Part shown: positions 34,701-42,998 of the stretch, one piece after another
Position numbering within the stretch: position 1 is the first letter of the stretch
Layout of the letters: each line of letters starts with the position of its first letter
Source: Streptomyces sp. VRA16 Mangrove soil
GTDB lineage: Bacteria > Actinomycetota > Actinomycetes > Streptomycetales > Streptomycetaceae
Reading direction: 5' to 3'
Assembly: GCF_017377775.1 (NCBI RefSeq)
Contig: NZ_JAFVLN010000009.1
Location: 62,001 to 126,000, forward strand
DNA length: 64,000 nt
Made by a program: the position numbers and the translations under genes
The notes under the pieces: generated by a model
Databases searched by the model: none
Seen by the model: the letters and a program-made list of their open reading frames with translations, nothing else
Told to the model about the DNA's origin: nothing

Positions 34701-37421
34701 TCAGGAGTGCGCGGCTTCGCCCAGAGCCATGGGGAGCTGGCGGCGGCTTTTGATCGCCAGCTTGGGAAACACCTTGTACAGGTGAGTGGCCACAGTGCGG
34801 TGTGAGAGGTAGATCCGGTCGGCGATCTCTCGGTTGCTCAGTCCTGCCGCTGCCAGTTGGGCGATCTGCAGTTCCTGCGGAGTCAACGCGGCTACGGGCC
34901 CGAGCTGGGTTCGGCCGGGCAACGTGACCCCAGCGGCCCGGAGTTCGGCTGTGGCGCGGTTGGTGAATGCAGTCGCGCCGGCCGCGTCGAAAGCGGTCAG
35001 CGCGGTCGTCAGATGCGTACGCGCATCCACGATCCGGCGGTGTCGGCGCAGCCATTCACCGTAGAGCAGATGGGTACGAGCCAGTTCCAACTCCGCGTCG
35101 AGCCCCTCGCTCTCCTTCAGCGCGGCCTGGAAGCGGTCCTCGGTTTCGTCGTCGGTCCGTGCCAGCAAGGCATGCGCCCGGTGCACGAGCAGGTTGTCCA
35201 GCGGGGTGTCGAGCCTTCGGACTTGTTCTTCGATATCGGCCAGGACCGGCCGGGCCAGGTCGTGCTGATCACAGCCTGCCGCCGCCTCGGCCAGATCTGC
35301 GACGGCCCAACGTCTGCTGGTCCGGTGCAATGACATCCGCAGCAGGTGGGGCAGGGCCTCGGCATAGTTGGCCGCGCACAGAGCCGCCATGCCGGCAGCC
35401 CAGTGCGCGTCGTCATTCCACACAATCAGGGGATCCGCCGCCAACAACTCGCGGCACCGGTCGAGGGCCTGCCGCGCACGCTCCTCATGCCCCTGCCACA
35501 CCAGAGCGCGGGCCAGGTACGCTGCCGCTGACGCCGCCGTCATCGGCAGGGCCATGTCCTCGGCCATACGCTGCGCGTTCTGCGCCGTGATCACCGCGGC
35601 CTGCAGATTGCCCTGCTGGAGCAGCAGCTGAGCTGAACCGCGCAACCCTTCACATTCATCAGCTGCTGAGCTCCGCCGCTGGGACTGGTTCTGCACATAG
35701 GTCCAGCAGCGCAGCGCGCCGACCCGGTCGGAGACCGCCTCGGCGGCGAACCCGAGAGCCATGATCGGCAGAGGCTTGTCACCGAACCGGTCGAAGACCG
35801 CAGGCAGCCGTTGTTGCAGGCGCAATCCGTCACCGACATCGTCGACCAGAGCCATGGCGACGTCGATCAGTGGGTCGTCGTGGGTGTCACCAAGGCTGTG
35901 GATGGCTGACACGAGGGCCTGCCGTGGCGCTTCGCGCAGGCCGTGCATGCGGCATTCGATGGCGGCTGCCCACAGCAACTCCCGTTGCCTGGGATCCCCT
36001 GCGGCGGATTCGCCTGCCAGGGCTACCAGTTCAGTGGCTGACTCTCCGGGCAGGGACGCCGTGACAGCGAGTACGAACCGGGTGATCGCCAATGACTGCC
36101 TGTCGGAGAGAGCCCGGGCAAGGGGTTCCGCTTCCTTCAGGATGCTGATGGCGACAGTCGTCAGTCCGGCTCCGCGCGCGATGTCCGCGGCCGCGGTCAG
36201 CCGTCGTAGGCGGTCCTCCGGAACCGGTGAGAGCGTCGCCGCTCGCCGCAGCGCCGCGGCGGACTCGGCGCCCGCGCCGCGCGCCTGGGTCCGTTCAGCA
36301 GCGCGTTCCAGGTCGGCCGCCACACGTTCGTCGGGCCCGAGTGTCGCCTCGGCTCGATGCCAGGCCGCCCGTGTCGGGTCGGTGGTGGCATTTGCCAGAG
36401 CGCGGTGCACGCGCGCGCGGTCCGACAGCAGGGCAGCGCCGTATACCGTGGAACGGATCAGTGGATGGCGTACGTGCAGCTGGCCGCTGCCCGCGGTGAC
36501 CAGGCTCGCCCGCTGTAGCGGTGCCAGCTCCTGCATGAAGTCCAGCCCGATATCCTGGGCAGCCGCATGGATCTCGGCCATCGGCCCGTGGGCGGCCGCG
36601 ATCAGCAACAGGAGCAGACGAGGGCCTTCGGACAGCACTTCGAGCTGGGCCAGGAAAGCGTGTTCGACACGCTGGCTGGTGGGCAGAGGCTCGCCCGAGA
36701 ACGTCGCTGTGTCGTCGGGGCGTTCCGCTAGGCCGGCACTCAGTTCGATGACCGCCAACGGGTTGCCGTTGGCTTGTTCGAGCACACGCTGTTGCAGGTA
36801 AGCGTCGACTTCGCCGGGCGATTGACCCAGCGTGTGCTCCAGGAGTTCCTGCGCATCTCCGTGCTGCAGTGGCCCCAGAGGCAGTCGACGCGTTCCCTCC
36901 AAGAACACTGCCGAGCCGCCGAGGCCCGACCGCTCGGCGCACAACAGCATCAACGGCGCGTTGGTCAGCCGACGCGCGACGAAGGCCAGGACGTCCAAAG
37001 AGGTCTGGTCGAGCCATTGCACGTCGTCTACGACGAGCAGCAGGCGCTGCTGGGCCGCGGCCTCCTCCAGCAGGCCGAGCACCGCGAGGCTGACCAGCAA
37101 ACGATCCGGGGCGGGACCGTCCTCCAGACCGAACGAGGTCATGAGCGCGCTGTGCTGGCGACGCGGCAGTGTGGCGGCCTGACCGAGGAGCGGGTGGATG
37201 AGTTCATGGATTCCGGCGAATCCGACCTCGGTCTGGCTCTGCAGGCCGGAGCAACTGAGCAGGCGGTAGCCCTCGGCAGCTGCCTGTTCGGCGACAGATG
37301 CCAGGAGCGTGGACTTACCGATGCCCGCCTCGCCTTCGATCACCAGTGCCGTGCCCACGCTGGTGATCGACGCGAGTGCGTCGACAATGGCAGTAAGTTC
37401 CGCTGATCGACCAAGAATCAC
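34701..37421 (-). CDS. LAL: large ATP-binding LuxR-family regulator
   Basis: A 906-aa STAND activator, the second LAL of the window. Walker A GEAGIGKS is at residues 30-37, Walker B LLLVVDDVQWLD near 125-136, then a long TPR-like region. The LuxR HTH is at the C-terminus (LTPQELQIAQLAAAGLSNRE ... LSHRTVATHLYKVFPKLAI). GTG at 37421 is the first codon after an in-frame stop and begins ILGRSAEL, the family N-terminus. Spacing for a ribosome-binding site is almost nil (AAAGG touches the GTG), so translation may be leaderless or weak. It is divergent from an HxlR gene 53 bases away, so their promoters overlap. Confidence 0.92.
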   Translation of the reverse strand: MILGRSAELTAIVDALASITSVGTALVIEGEAGIGKSTLLASVAEQAAAEGYRLLSCSGLQSQTEVGFAGIHELIHPLLGQAATLPRRQHSALMTSFGLEDGPAPDRLLVSLAVLGLLEEAAAQQRLLLVVDDVQWLDQTSLDVLAFVARRLTNAPLMLLCAERSGLGGSAVFLEGTRRLPLGPLQHGDAQELLEHTLGQSPGEVDAYLQQRVLEQANGNPLAVIELSAGLAERPDDTATFSGEPLPTSQRVEHAFLAQLEVLSEGPRLLLLLIAAAHGPMAEIHAAAQDIGLDFMQELAPLQRASLVTAGSGQLHVRHPLIRSTVYGAALLSDRARVHRALANATTDPTRAAWHRAEATLGPDERVAADLERAAERTQARGAGAESAAALRRAATLSPVPEDRLRRLTAAADIARGAGLTTVAISILKEAEPLARALSDRQSLAITRFVLAVTASLPGESATELVALAGESAAGDPRQRELLWAAAIECRMHGLREAPRQALVSAIHSLGDTHDDPLIDVAMALVDDVGDGLRLQQRLPAVFDRFGDKPLPIMALGFAAEAVSDRVGALRCWTYVQNQSQRRSSAADECEGLRGSAQLLLQQGNLQAAVITAQNAQRMAEDMALPMTAASAAAYLARALVWQGHEERARQALDRCRELLAADPLIVWNDDAHWAAGMAALCAANYAEALPHLLRMSLHRTSRRWAVADLAEAAAGCDQHDLARPVLADIEEQVRRLDTPLDNLLVHRAHALLARTDDETEDRFQAALKESEGLDAELELARTHLLYGEWLRRHRRIVDARTHLTTALTAFDAAGATAFTNRATAELRAAGVTLPGRTQLGPVAALTPQELQIAQLAAAGLSNREIADRIYLSHRTVATHLYKVFPKLAIKSRRQLPMALGEAAHS

Positions 37422-37474
37422 CCTTTCACGCTAGCACGCTGGGTTGGTTTTACCGTCTCAGCTATCTTCGATGG

Positions 37475-37924
37475 ATGCGCATCGACCGATGGAACGACGA
37501 CGCCTGTCCGATCGCACGCGCCATGTCGGTGCTGGGACAGCGGTGGGCCGTACTGATCATCCGCGAGGCCATGCTCGGCCGATCCCGTTTCTCGGAGTTC
37601 CGGGAGCAGTTAGGCGTGGCTTCCGATGTCCTGAGTGACCGACTGTCGCAGCTGGTGGCGGTCGGCATTCTCGAGGACGTCGAGTATCAGCGGCCGGGCG
37701 ACCGCACACGCAGGCGGTACACGCTGACCGACGTCGGACGCGACCTCGCGCCCGTGCTGGGGGCGATGGGGAAATGGGGCCGCGTCCACTTGGCCCGCCC
37801 GTACTCCAGTGCCTACCACTTCGTCGACACCGCCACCGGTGAACCCGTAAGTGTCAGCTTCTGCCGTCAGGACGGAACCCGCGTCCGCCCGGCCGACGTC
37901 ACCCTTCTGCCTGGTGAGCAGTGA
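37475..37924 (+). CDS. HxlR-family regulator
   Basis: A 149-aa winged-helix regulator of the HxlR/DUF24 type. The signature is intact: DDACPIARAMSVLGQRWAVL, the LGRSRFSEFREQLGVASDVL helix and LVAVGILE. CPIARAMSVLG contains the redox-sensitive Cys position of the family. A TTA codon encodes the Leu in EQLGVA (37610-37612), so translation may depend on the bldA tRNA. It is divergent from the LAL gene and could regulate it or the decayed MFS gene downstream on the other strand. Confidence 0.9.
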   Translation: MRIDRWNDDACPIARAMSVLGQRWAVLIIREAMLGRSRFSEFREQLGVASDVLSDRLSQLVAVGILEDVEYQRPGDRTRRRYTLTDVGRDLAPVLGAMGKWGRVHLARPYSSAYHFVDTATGEPVSVSFCRQDGTRVRPADVTLLPGEQ

Positions 37925-38078
37925 CCACTTTGCCTGAAACCTTGCATGCCACTGGCGGGGCGGTACGGCGATGGGGCACAGGCGGTTGACGGCAGCGGCT
38001 CATGTGAGGCGGGCCATGCCGCCCCGCCCGTCCGTCGCCAGGGAGTCGCACCGACGTCGGCCACCTGGGGGGCCAGGA

Positions 38079-39169
38079 TCAGTGCCTGGTGCCGGCTGTT
38101 TGAACGAGGGCAGGGGGCGTCGCCGTGGGGGCGGCCGCTGCCCTCGTGCGGCGCAGCGCCGAGACGCCGAGGGGGATGGAAAGCAGCGCGAGCGCGGTGA
38201 CGACCGCGACGTAGCCGAGCGCGGCGTCCCGCAGTCCAGCCCGGGGAATGATGAGGCCGGCGATGATGGCCGGGACGCTGTTGGCCAGGTAGCAAACGAC
38301 GTACACCGCAGAGAAAAGCTGGGCCCGCTTCTCGTGCACGGCGGTGTGGGCAAGCATCCGGAATCCACCGAAGAAGGCCGTTCCGAATCCGAAGCCGGCG
38401 ACGAGGGTACCGACCGGCAGCAGGGCCGTGGACGGCAGCAGGAGCGCCGGGAGGGTCACGAGCGTGCCGATGACCAGGGACACGGACCCGAGCAGCATCA
38501 TCGGCAGCGGGCCCATGCCACGCGGCACGACGCAGGCGAGGGCGGCGGCGCCGGGGAGCCGGGCCACCACGAGTCAGGCGACGAGATGGGTTGTCGGTGT
38601 GGAGGATCCCGACGGTCAGCGACGACCCCCGCGAGAAGTACAGCCCGCCGATCGCCCAACCGGCCACGAAAGGCGGCAGCGCGATCAGGAACGCCTTGCG
38701 GTCGGCGTGGGGAACGGACACCCGCGGTTGCAGAGAGGCCGGCGCACCGGGCCGCAGCGGCGACGTTTCGGGAATCAGCAGCGAGGTACACCGCCGGCCA
38801 GGGCGCAGACGGCCAGGCCGCCCGTGGTGCCGGCGCTGTTCAGCAGTGGGCCGAGCTTGGAGCCGGGATGCTGCAGGTCGATCGTCCCCGCGCTGATGGC
38901 GCCAGTCGCTGCGCCGGTCGCCAGCCCCTGGATGATCCGGCCGGCAACCAGCTGGCCGACCCCGTCGGCGGTCAGCACCACGGCCATCGCGACCGCTTCG
39001 CCGAGAAGGGCGACCACGAGGACGGGGCGGCGGCCCAGATGGTCGGAGAGCCCGCCGACGACGAGGAGCGAGACGAGCAGCGCCAGGGCGTAGACGGCGA
39101 ACACCACGGTCAGGGCGGTCTCCGCCAGCCCCCAGCGCCCCTCAGCTTGCGCGGGCGGCGTGGGTGCGA
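38079..39169 (-). pseudogene. MFS drug-transporter pseudogene, 5'-truncated and frameshifted
   Basis: Pieces of one major-facilitator transporter appear in successive frames. The first part reads YGLIAPTPPAQAEGRW then VFAVYALALLVSLLVVGGLS with DHLGRRPVL (the loop 2-3 motif). The middle reads KAFLIALPPFVAGWAIGGLY. The last reads MMLLGSVSLVIGTLVTLPAL and FGFGTAFFGGFRMLAHTA. Frame changes occur near 38790 and 38575. The first TM helix and start codon are missing: coding homology begins inside the end of the hxlR gene at 39170, indicating a deletion that joined the two. Confidence 0.85.
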
Positions 39170-39622
39170 TCAGGCCGTACCTGAGATGGACCGGACCTCG
39201 ACCTCGTCCACGGAGAGGGAGCGCCCGTCATGGGCGCGCATCTCCAGCTCGGCGACCGGCTCGCCGTCACGGACGTCGACCAGGCGCAGCCGCTCCTCGT
39301 CATCGTCGAAGAGATGGGCCTCACCCCACTGCCGCAGCGCCACCAGAACGACCCGCAGGGCTCTGCCCTTCTCCGTCAGGCGGTACTGGTGATAGGGGCT
39401 TCCGTCAGCGGCCGGCTCGGTCACCAGAACTCCGGTTTCCACCAGCTTGGCCAGCCGCGCGCTCAAGATGTTGCGGGCGCAGCCCAGGCTCCGCTGGAAG
39501 TCGCTGAACCGATTGATCCCGTTCAGGGCGTCCCGGACGATCAACAGTGACCACCAGTCGCCCACCTCGCCGAGAGATCGGGCGACCGGACACGCCGCAT
39601 CACCGAGATTCGTCTTCCGCAT
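39170..39622 (-). CDS. HxlR-family regulator
   Basis: A 150-aa HxlR-type protein. DAACPVARSLGEVGDWWSLL, then ALNGINRFSDFQRSLGCARN and LAKLVETGVLV make up the winged helix, followed by a C-terminal dimer extension (GRSLSVDEVEVRSISGTA). ATG 39622 is used; GTG at 39628 has a better-placed GGGAG and is a serious alternative. Its 3' end abuts the truncated MFS gene, so it probably once controlled that transporter. A palindrome lies just upstream. It shares only the fold with the HxlR at 37.5 kb. Confidence 0.9.
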   Translation of the reverse strand: MRKTNLGDAACPVARSLGEVGDWWSLLIVRDALNGINRFSDFQRSLGCARNILSARLAKLVETGVLVTEPAADGSPYHQYRLTEKGRALRVVLVALRQWGEAHLFDDDEERLRLVDVRDGEPVAELEMRAHDGRSLSVDEVEVRSISGTA

Positions 39623-39642
39623 CAGCACATTTCTCCCTCGCC

Positions 39643-39655
39643 TTGAAGGTTTCAA
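39643..39655. promoter_or_regulatory. Short palindrome upstream of hxlR
   Basis: TTGAA-GGT-TTCAA is centred 27 bases before the start. An overlapping GGTTT...AAACC pair follows at 39649-39664. HxlR regulators bind short AT-rich palindromes near their own promoters, so this is a candidate operator. Confidence 0.4.
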
Positions 39656-39689
39656 TTTTAAACCAGTCATGGCGGGCCTACGGCCCCGT

Positions 39690-40030
39690 CACGAGGACCC
39701 CTACCTGGCAGTGGCGCCTCCCCTGGCCGCCGGTTTCGAGTCACCTGGCTGACCAGAAGATGCCGGCGACGTGGAGTCCGGCCACATAGATGCGGGCGGA
39801 CTCCGCGTAACGGGTGGCGATGCCGATGCTCTGGAGTTGACCACGAGGTGCTCGTCGACCAGGCGCACGAACGGCATATGGGCATGCCCGCAGACCACCG
39901 TCCGTACGTCATCGGGAAGGCCGGAGATGATCTCGGCCCAGCCGTCCAGGTGCGTGTCAGCACCCTTTCGTCGGCGTGACGCAGATTGCCGTGACAGAAC
40001 ATGACCTTGCCGAATCCGTCGACATCCACA
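39690..40030 (-). pseudogene. Metallophosphoesterase relic disrupted by an IS3 element
   Basis: The minus strand reads DVDGFGKVMFCHGNLRHADE in one frame and, after a shift, VCGHAHMPFVRLVDEHLVVN in another. FCHGxxR and VVCGHAHMPF match the metal-binding motifs of YfcE-type metallophosphoesterases. The 5' part of the gene stops exactly at 40030, where the IS3 terminal sequence TGAACCGCTCCG begins, so the insertion broke it. The rest of the gene was not found beyond the IS copy. Confidence 0.75.
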
Positions 40031-40611
40031 GTGAACCGCTCCGGGATCGGTGGAGCCCTATGCGGTGACTCCAGCCGCCGGCAAGGGCTGATGCTGAGCG
40101 TAGTGGTGGGTCTCGAGCTCGTGAGGTGGGACGGTCTCCGGTGGCGGTGTGGAGCGCTGGTTGTTGAAACGGTCGACCCGTTCCGCGGTGCCGATTTCGG
40201 CGTCGTCGAGGCCGCGCCAGGGCCCGCGCGGCTTGATCAGCTCGGTTTCGTGGGGTTCGATCTGGGATTCCATGAGCGCGTTGTTACGGGGGCGTCCCCG
40301 ACGGTGCCGAGCAAGGCATCGATACCCGCATTGAGAAGGTACGTGGTGAACGCGAAAGGCGTGTACCGGCTCCAGGCACCCGAATGATGAACGAGTGCCG
40401 GCCCAGCGGGAGTTCCGGCGCGGCCTCGGCGCCACACGGCCACGTCGAGGGCGAGCTTGGCCCACTTGCTCGTGGCGGCGGACCAGCCCACGATCGCCCA
40501 GGAGAACACGTCCACCACAAACGCGACGTGGATAATCCCGGACCAGGTGGCGACACAGGTGAAGTCGGCAACCCATCTGTCGTTCGGCCGGGACGCCGTG
40601 AAGACACGCAA
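40031..40611 (-). mobile_element. IS3-family element, truncated copy 1
   Basis: The minus strand carries OrfB-type transposase: FTASRPNDRWVADFTCVATW, GIIHVAFVVDVFSWAIVGW, then HHSGAWSRYTPFAF. After a frameshift near 40300 come NNALMESQIEPHETELIKPR and GPWRGLDDAEIGTAERVDRF, ending THHYAQHQP. The element's right end is at 40031 (TGAACCGCTCCG, with the TG typical of IS3 ends). OrfA, the catalytic N-terminal part of OrfB and the left end are missing beyond 40611. It is inactive. Confidence 0.88.
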
Positions 40612-40616
40612 CAGCA

Positions 40617-40644
40617 GGGCCCCTCGGCTGTGGCCGAGGGGCCC
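40617..40644 (-). terminator. Perfect hairpin downstream of the hydrolase gene
   Basis: GGGCCCCTCGGC and GCCGAGGGGCCC form a perfect 12-bp stem with a TGTG loop. It lies about 155 bases after the end of the leftward hydrolase and abuts the IS3 fragment. It is a strong terminator candidate. Confidence 0.7.
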
Positions 40645-40798
40645 GGGCGCGGGCCCCGGTCCTGTTGACGGTGCGCGGATGACCGGAACCGGTGTGACAG
40701 CCGGCTCGTGCGAGGGCAGGCTCCTACCTGACTGGCAGGCAGTGCGTCCCGTTGTTCACCCGCTGCCGCTGCTCCTGGTTCCTAAGGCAAGGTCGGCC

Positions 40799-41710
40799 CT
40801 ACTCCTGGCCGCCGGCCTTGAGGTGGGTGTCGAACCAGTCGATGGCGACCGAGGACGACAGCTCGAACTGCTGGACGTACGGGGAGAAATGGTCGCCGTC
40901 CATGAGGACGAGCTTCTTCGGCTCACGGGCGCGCTCGAAGCCGTCGAGGGCGATGTCGGTCGGGGCGACGTCGTCGTCCGTGGCCACGAGCATCAGCAGC
41001 GGGGTGGGGCCGATCCGGGAGATCCACTGGCCGGGCTCGTAGGCGCGGGCACGGCGGTTGGACTGGATGGTGACCTCGTTGGTCCACTTGTCCTCGGGCG
41101 CCCAGTTCAAGTAGAAGTCGATCGCGCTCTGCTGACGGTAGGCAGCCTGGTTCTCGGGGTCGGGGTCGACGAACGGCCGGTAGACAGGCGGCTTGCCGGC
41201 CAGTTGGTCGCGCTCGTCCTGGTTGAACCGCTCTTCCAGGGCACGGACCTCGTGGGGCGGGACGCGGCGCAGGCCGGTCTCGTAACCGCTGACGGTGGGA
41301 ACCTGGGCGTAGACGGCCTTGATGCGGCGGTCGGTGGCGGCGAGTACCAGGGTGTGACCGCCCGCGTAGCTGGAGCCCCAGATGCCGATGCGCTCTTCGT
41401 CGACCTCCTCGCGGGTGCCGAGGTAGGTGATCACCCAGCGCCAGTCGGCTATCTGCTGGTAGGGGTCGATGTCCTGGCGGGGAGTGCCGTCGCTGTCGCC
41501 GAAGTTGCGGTGGTCGTGCAGGAGGACTGCGTAACCGGCCTCACTGAGGCGGCGGGCGATGTGCTCGATGCCGTGGTAGCGGGTGGCGCCGAAGCCGTGG
41601 GCCATGGTGATGGCCGGCAGAGGCCGTTCGGCGTGGTCGGGAAGGAACAGCCAGGCGGCCAGCTCGATGCCGTCGGGCAGGGGGATGCGGACGTCGATGC
41701 GCTGGGTCAT
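40799..41710 (-). CDS. Alpha/beta hydrolase, peptidase S15/dienelactone-hydrolase-like
   Basis: A 303-aa serine hydrolase. AITMAHGFGATRYHGIEHIA carries the oxyanion motif, IGIWGSSYAGGHTLVLA has the nucleophile Ser in GSSYAGG, LLMLVATDDDVAP gives the Asp, and LMDGDHFSPY the His. The layout resembles the S15 and polyketide-type hydrolases found in actinomycetes. ATG 41710 has AAAGGTGA upstream. It is the outermost gene at the left of the region between the two IS3 copies, on the same strand as the enoyl-CoA hydratase and the nitrile hydratase operon. Amide or ester hydrolysis could follow nitrile hydration, but that is speculation. Confidence 0.88.
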   Translation of the reverse strand: MTQRIDVRIPLPDGIELAAWLFLPDHAERPLPAITMAHGFGATRYHGIEHIARRLSEAGYAVLLHDHRNFGDSDGTPRQDIDPYQQIADWRWVITYLGTREEVDEERIGIWGSSYAGGHTLVLAATDRRIKAVYAQVPTVSGYETGLRRVPPHEVRALEERFNQDERDQLAGKPPVYRPFVDPDPENQAAYRQQSAIDFYLNWAPEDKWTNEVTIQSNRRARAYEPGQWISRIGPTPLLMLVATDDDVAPTDIALDGFERAREPKKLVLMDGDHFSPYVQQFELSSSVAIDWFDTHLKAGGQE

Positions 41711-41885
41711 AGTGATCACCTTTCATATGGCTGGGCGGTTGACCGTTGTCGTGTCACGTCGGGAAGTGAGCGATGGCTCGGGGGCTCCCAGGACCCGCAG
41801 AGCGGACGCGGAGCACAGCAACGGGAGGAGCAGAGGGCTTCCCACGGTGTTGTGTCCGCAGGGCGCTGTGCGAAGAGCGGGCTAT

Positions 41886-42740
41886 TCAGGGCTGGTCGGG
41901 GGTGATGGAGGCCATCACTTCGCCCAGTTCCCACTCGGTCGCGCCGCGGGTCTGCAGTCCCTCCTTGAGCAGCCATGCCGCGCGCGGGGCGACCGATCCC
42001 TCGCGCACGAGGTGCTGGAAAACGACGGCCGCGGCGCGGATCTCATCGTCGGACGGCGCGTTGACGCGGGTGACCGCCGTCTTGGTTACCGCGACAGCGT
42101 CCGCCGGGAAGCCGGCGACGCGGCGGGCGAAGCGTGCGACGAAAGCGTCGAGTTCGTCGTCGGGTACGGCACGGTTGATCCAGCCGTATCGCTCGGCAAC
42201 ATCGGCGGTGAAGTCGTCGGCGCCCAGAAGGACTTCCAAGGCGCGGCCGGATCCCAGCAGTCGTGCCAGGCGTTCGACGGCGCCCGCGCCGGGCGGGGCA
42301 CCGAAGCCCACTTCGGGCTGACCGAGGACTGCGTTCTCCCGCGCGGCGAAGCGCACGTCGCAGGCAAGCAGGAACTCGCTGCCCGCGCCACGGGCCCGGC
42401 CGCGCAGCTTACCGACGGTGACGACCGGCAGTCGGCTCAGGCGCTGGTAGAGCATGCCGAGCGAGGCGTCGCCCGGGCCGCCCGCCTTGGCGGCTTCGGC
42501 GGTGTACTCGGGGATCTTGGTCATGTCCACGTGCGGGATGAAGAAGTCCGGGTCGGCGCTGTCGAACACCACCACTTGGTACGGGGTGGGCTTGCTCAGG
42601 TAGCCGATGAGGCGGACCAGGTCACGGACGAGCTCCGGTCCGATGAGGTTGAGGGGCGGGGCGTCGAACGTCGCGTTCAGGACGCCACCGTCGGCACGCA
42701 GGCGAATGGTATCCATCCGCGGCAGGGCATCGTTTGACAT
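41886..42740 (-). CDS. Enoyl-CoA hydratase/isomerase family protein
   Basis: A 284-aa crotonase-fold protein. The oxyanion hole is formed around FDAPPLNLIGPEL and GRARGAGSEFLLACDVRFAA, and the substrate loop reads LGQPEVGFGAPPGAGAVERL. The catalytic Glu positions of true hydratases are not clearly conserved: GSEFLLA keeps one Glu, and the second site reads PPGAG. It may be a hydrolase, isomerase or decarboxylase of the superfamily instead. AAGGA stands seven bases before MSNDALPR. It is on the same strand as, but about 250 bases beyond, the NiCoT operon. Confidence 0.87.
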   Translation of the reverse strand: MSNDALPRMDTIRLRADGGVLNATFDAPPLNLIGPELVRDLVRLIGYLSKPTPYQVVVFDSADPDFFIPHVDMTKIPEYTAEAAKAGGPGDASLGMLYQRLSRLPVVTVGKLRGRARGAGSEFLLACDVRFAARENAVLGQPEVGFGAPPGAGAVERLARLLGSGRALEVLLGADDFTADVAERYGWINRAVPDDELDAFVARFARRVAGFPADAVAVTKTAVTRVNAPSDDEIRAAAVVFQHLVREGSVAPRAAWLLKEGLQTRGATEWELGEVMASITPDQP

Positions 42741-42860
42741 TTCAATTCCTTCCTCGGCGGGCCCTGATGGGCGCCGCCGACACCATGATGTCCACGCGTG
42801 GTTTAAAAATGCAACCACAGTGCGACGTGGGGTGCGGTTCTTTTGAAGTGGCAGTCACGA

Positions 42861-42998
42861 TCAAGCACTGAGGCGGTGTAGCCGCAGGTCAGCGCAGGAG
42901 GAGAGGTGTGGGTATTCGCGAGCCGTATGGATGATCCAGTAGCCCACGAAGTCGTCGTTGGTGATCAGCGCCAGGCGGCTTGCCCGCGCGTCACACAT
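42861..42998 (-). CDS. Small ORF overlapping the NiCoT stop, 45 aa
   Basis: The ATG lies within the last codons of the NiCoT gene (8-base overlap), a translational-coupling arrangement used throughout this operon. The peptide begins MCDARASRLALITNDDFVGY and continues WIIHTAREYPHLSSCADLRL. It has two Cys and several His but no known domain. It could be a genuine small partner or the C-terminal relic of a larger protein. I favour a real ORF because of the overlap, with low certainty. Confidence 0.4.
   Translation of the reverse strand: MCDARASRLALITNDDFVGYWIIHTAREYPHLSSCADLRLHRLSA

Noticed and set aside
40457..41905. A 482-aa plus-strand frame
   Set aside because: Antisense to the alpha/beta hydrolase and the hairpin, no domain or ribosome-binding site.
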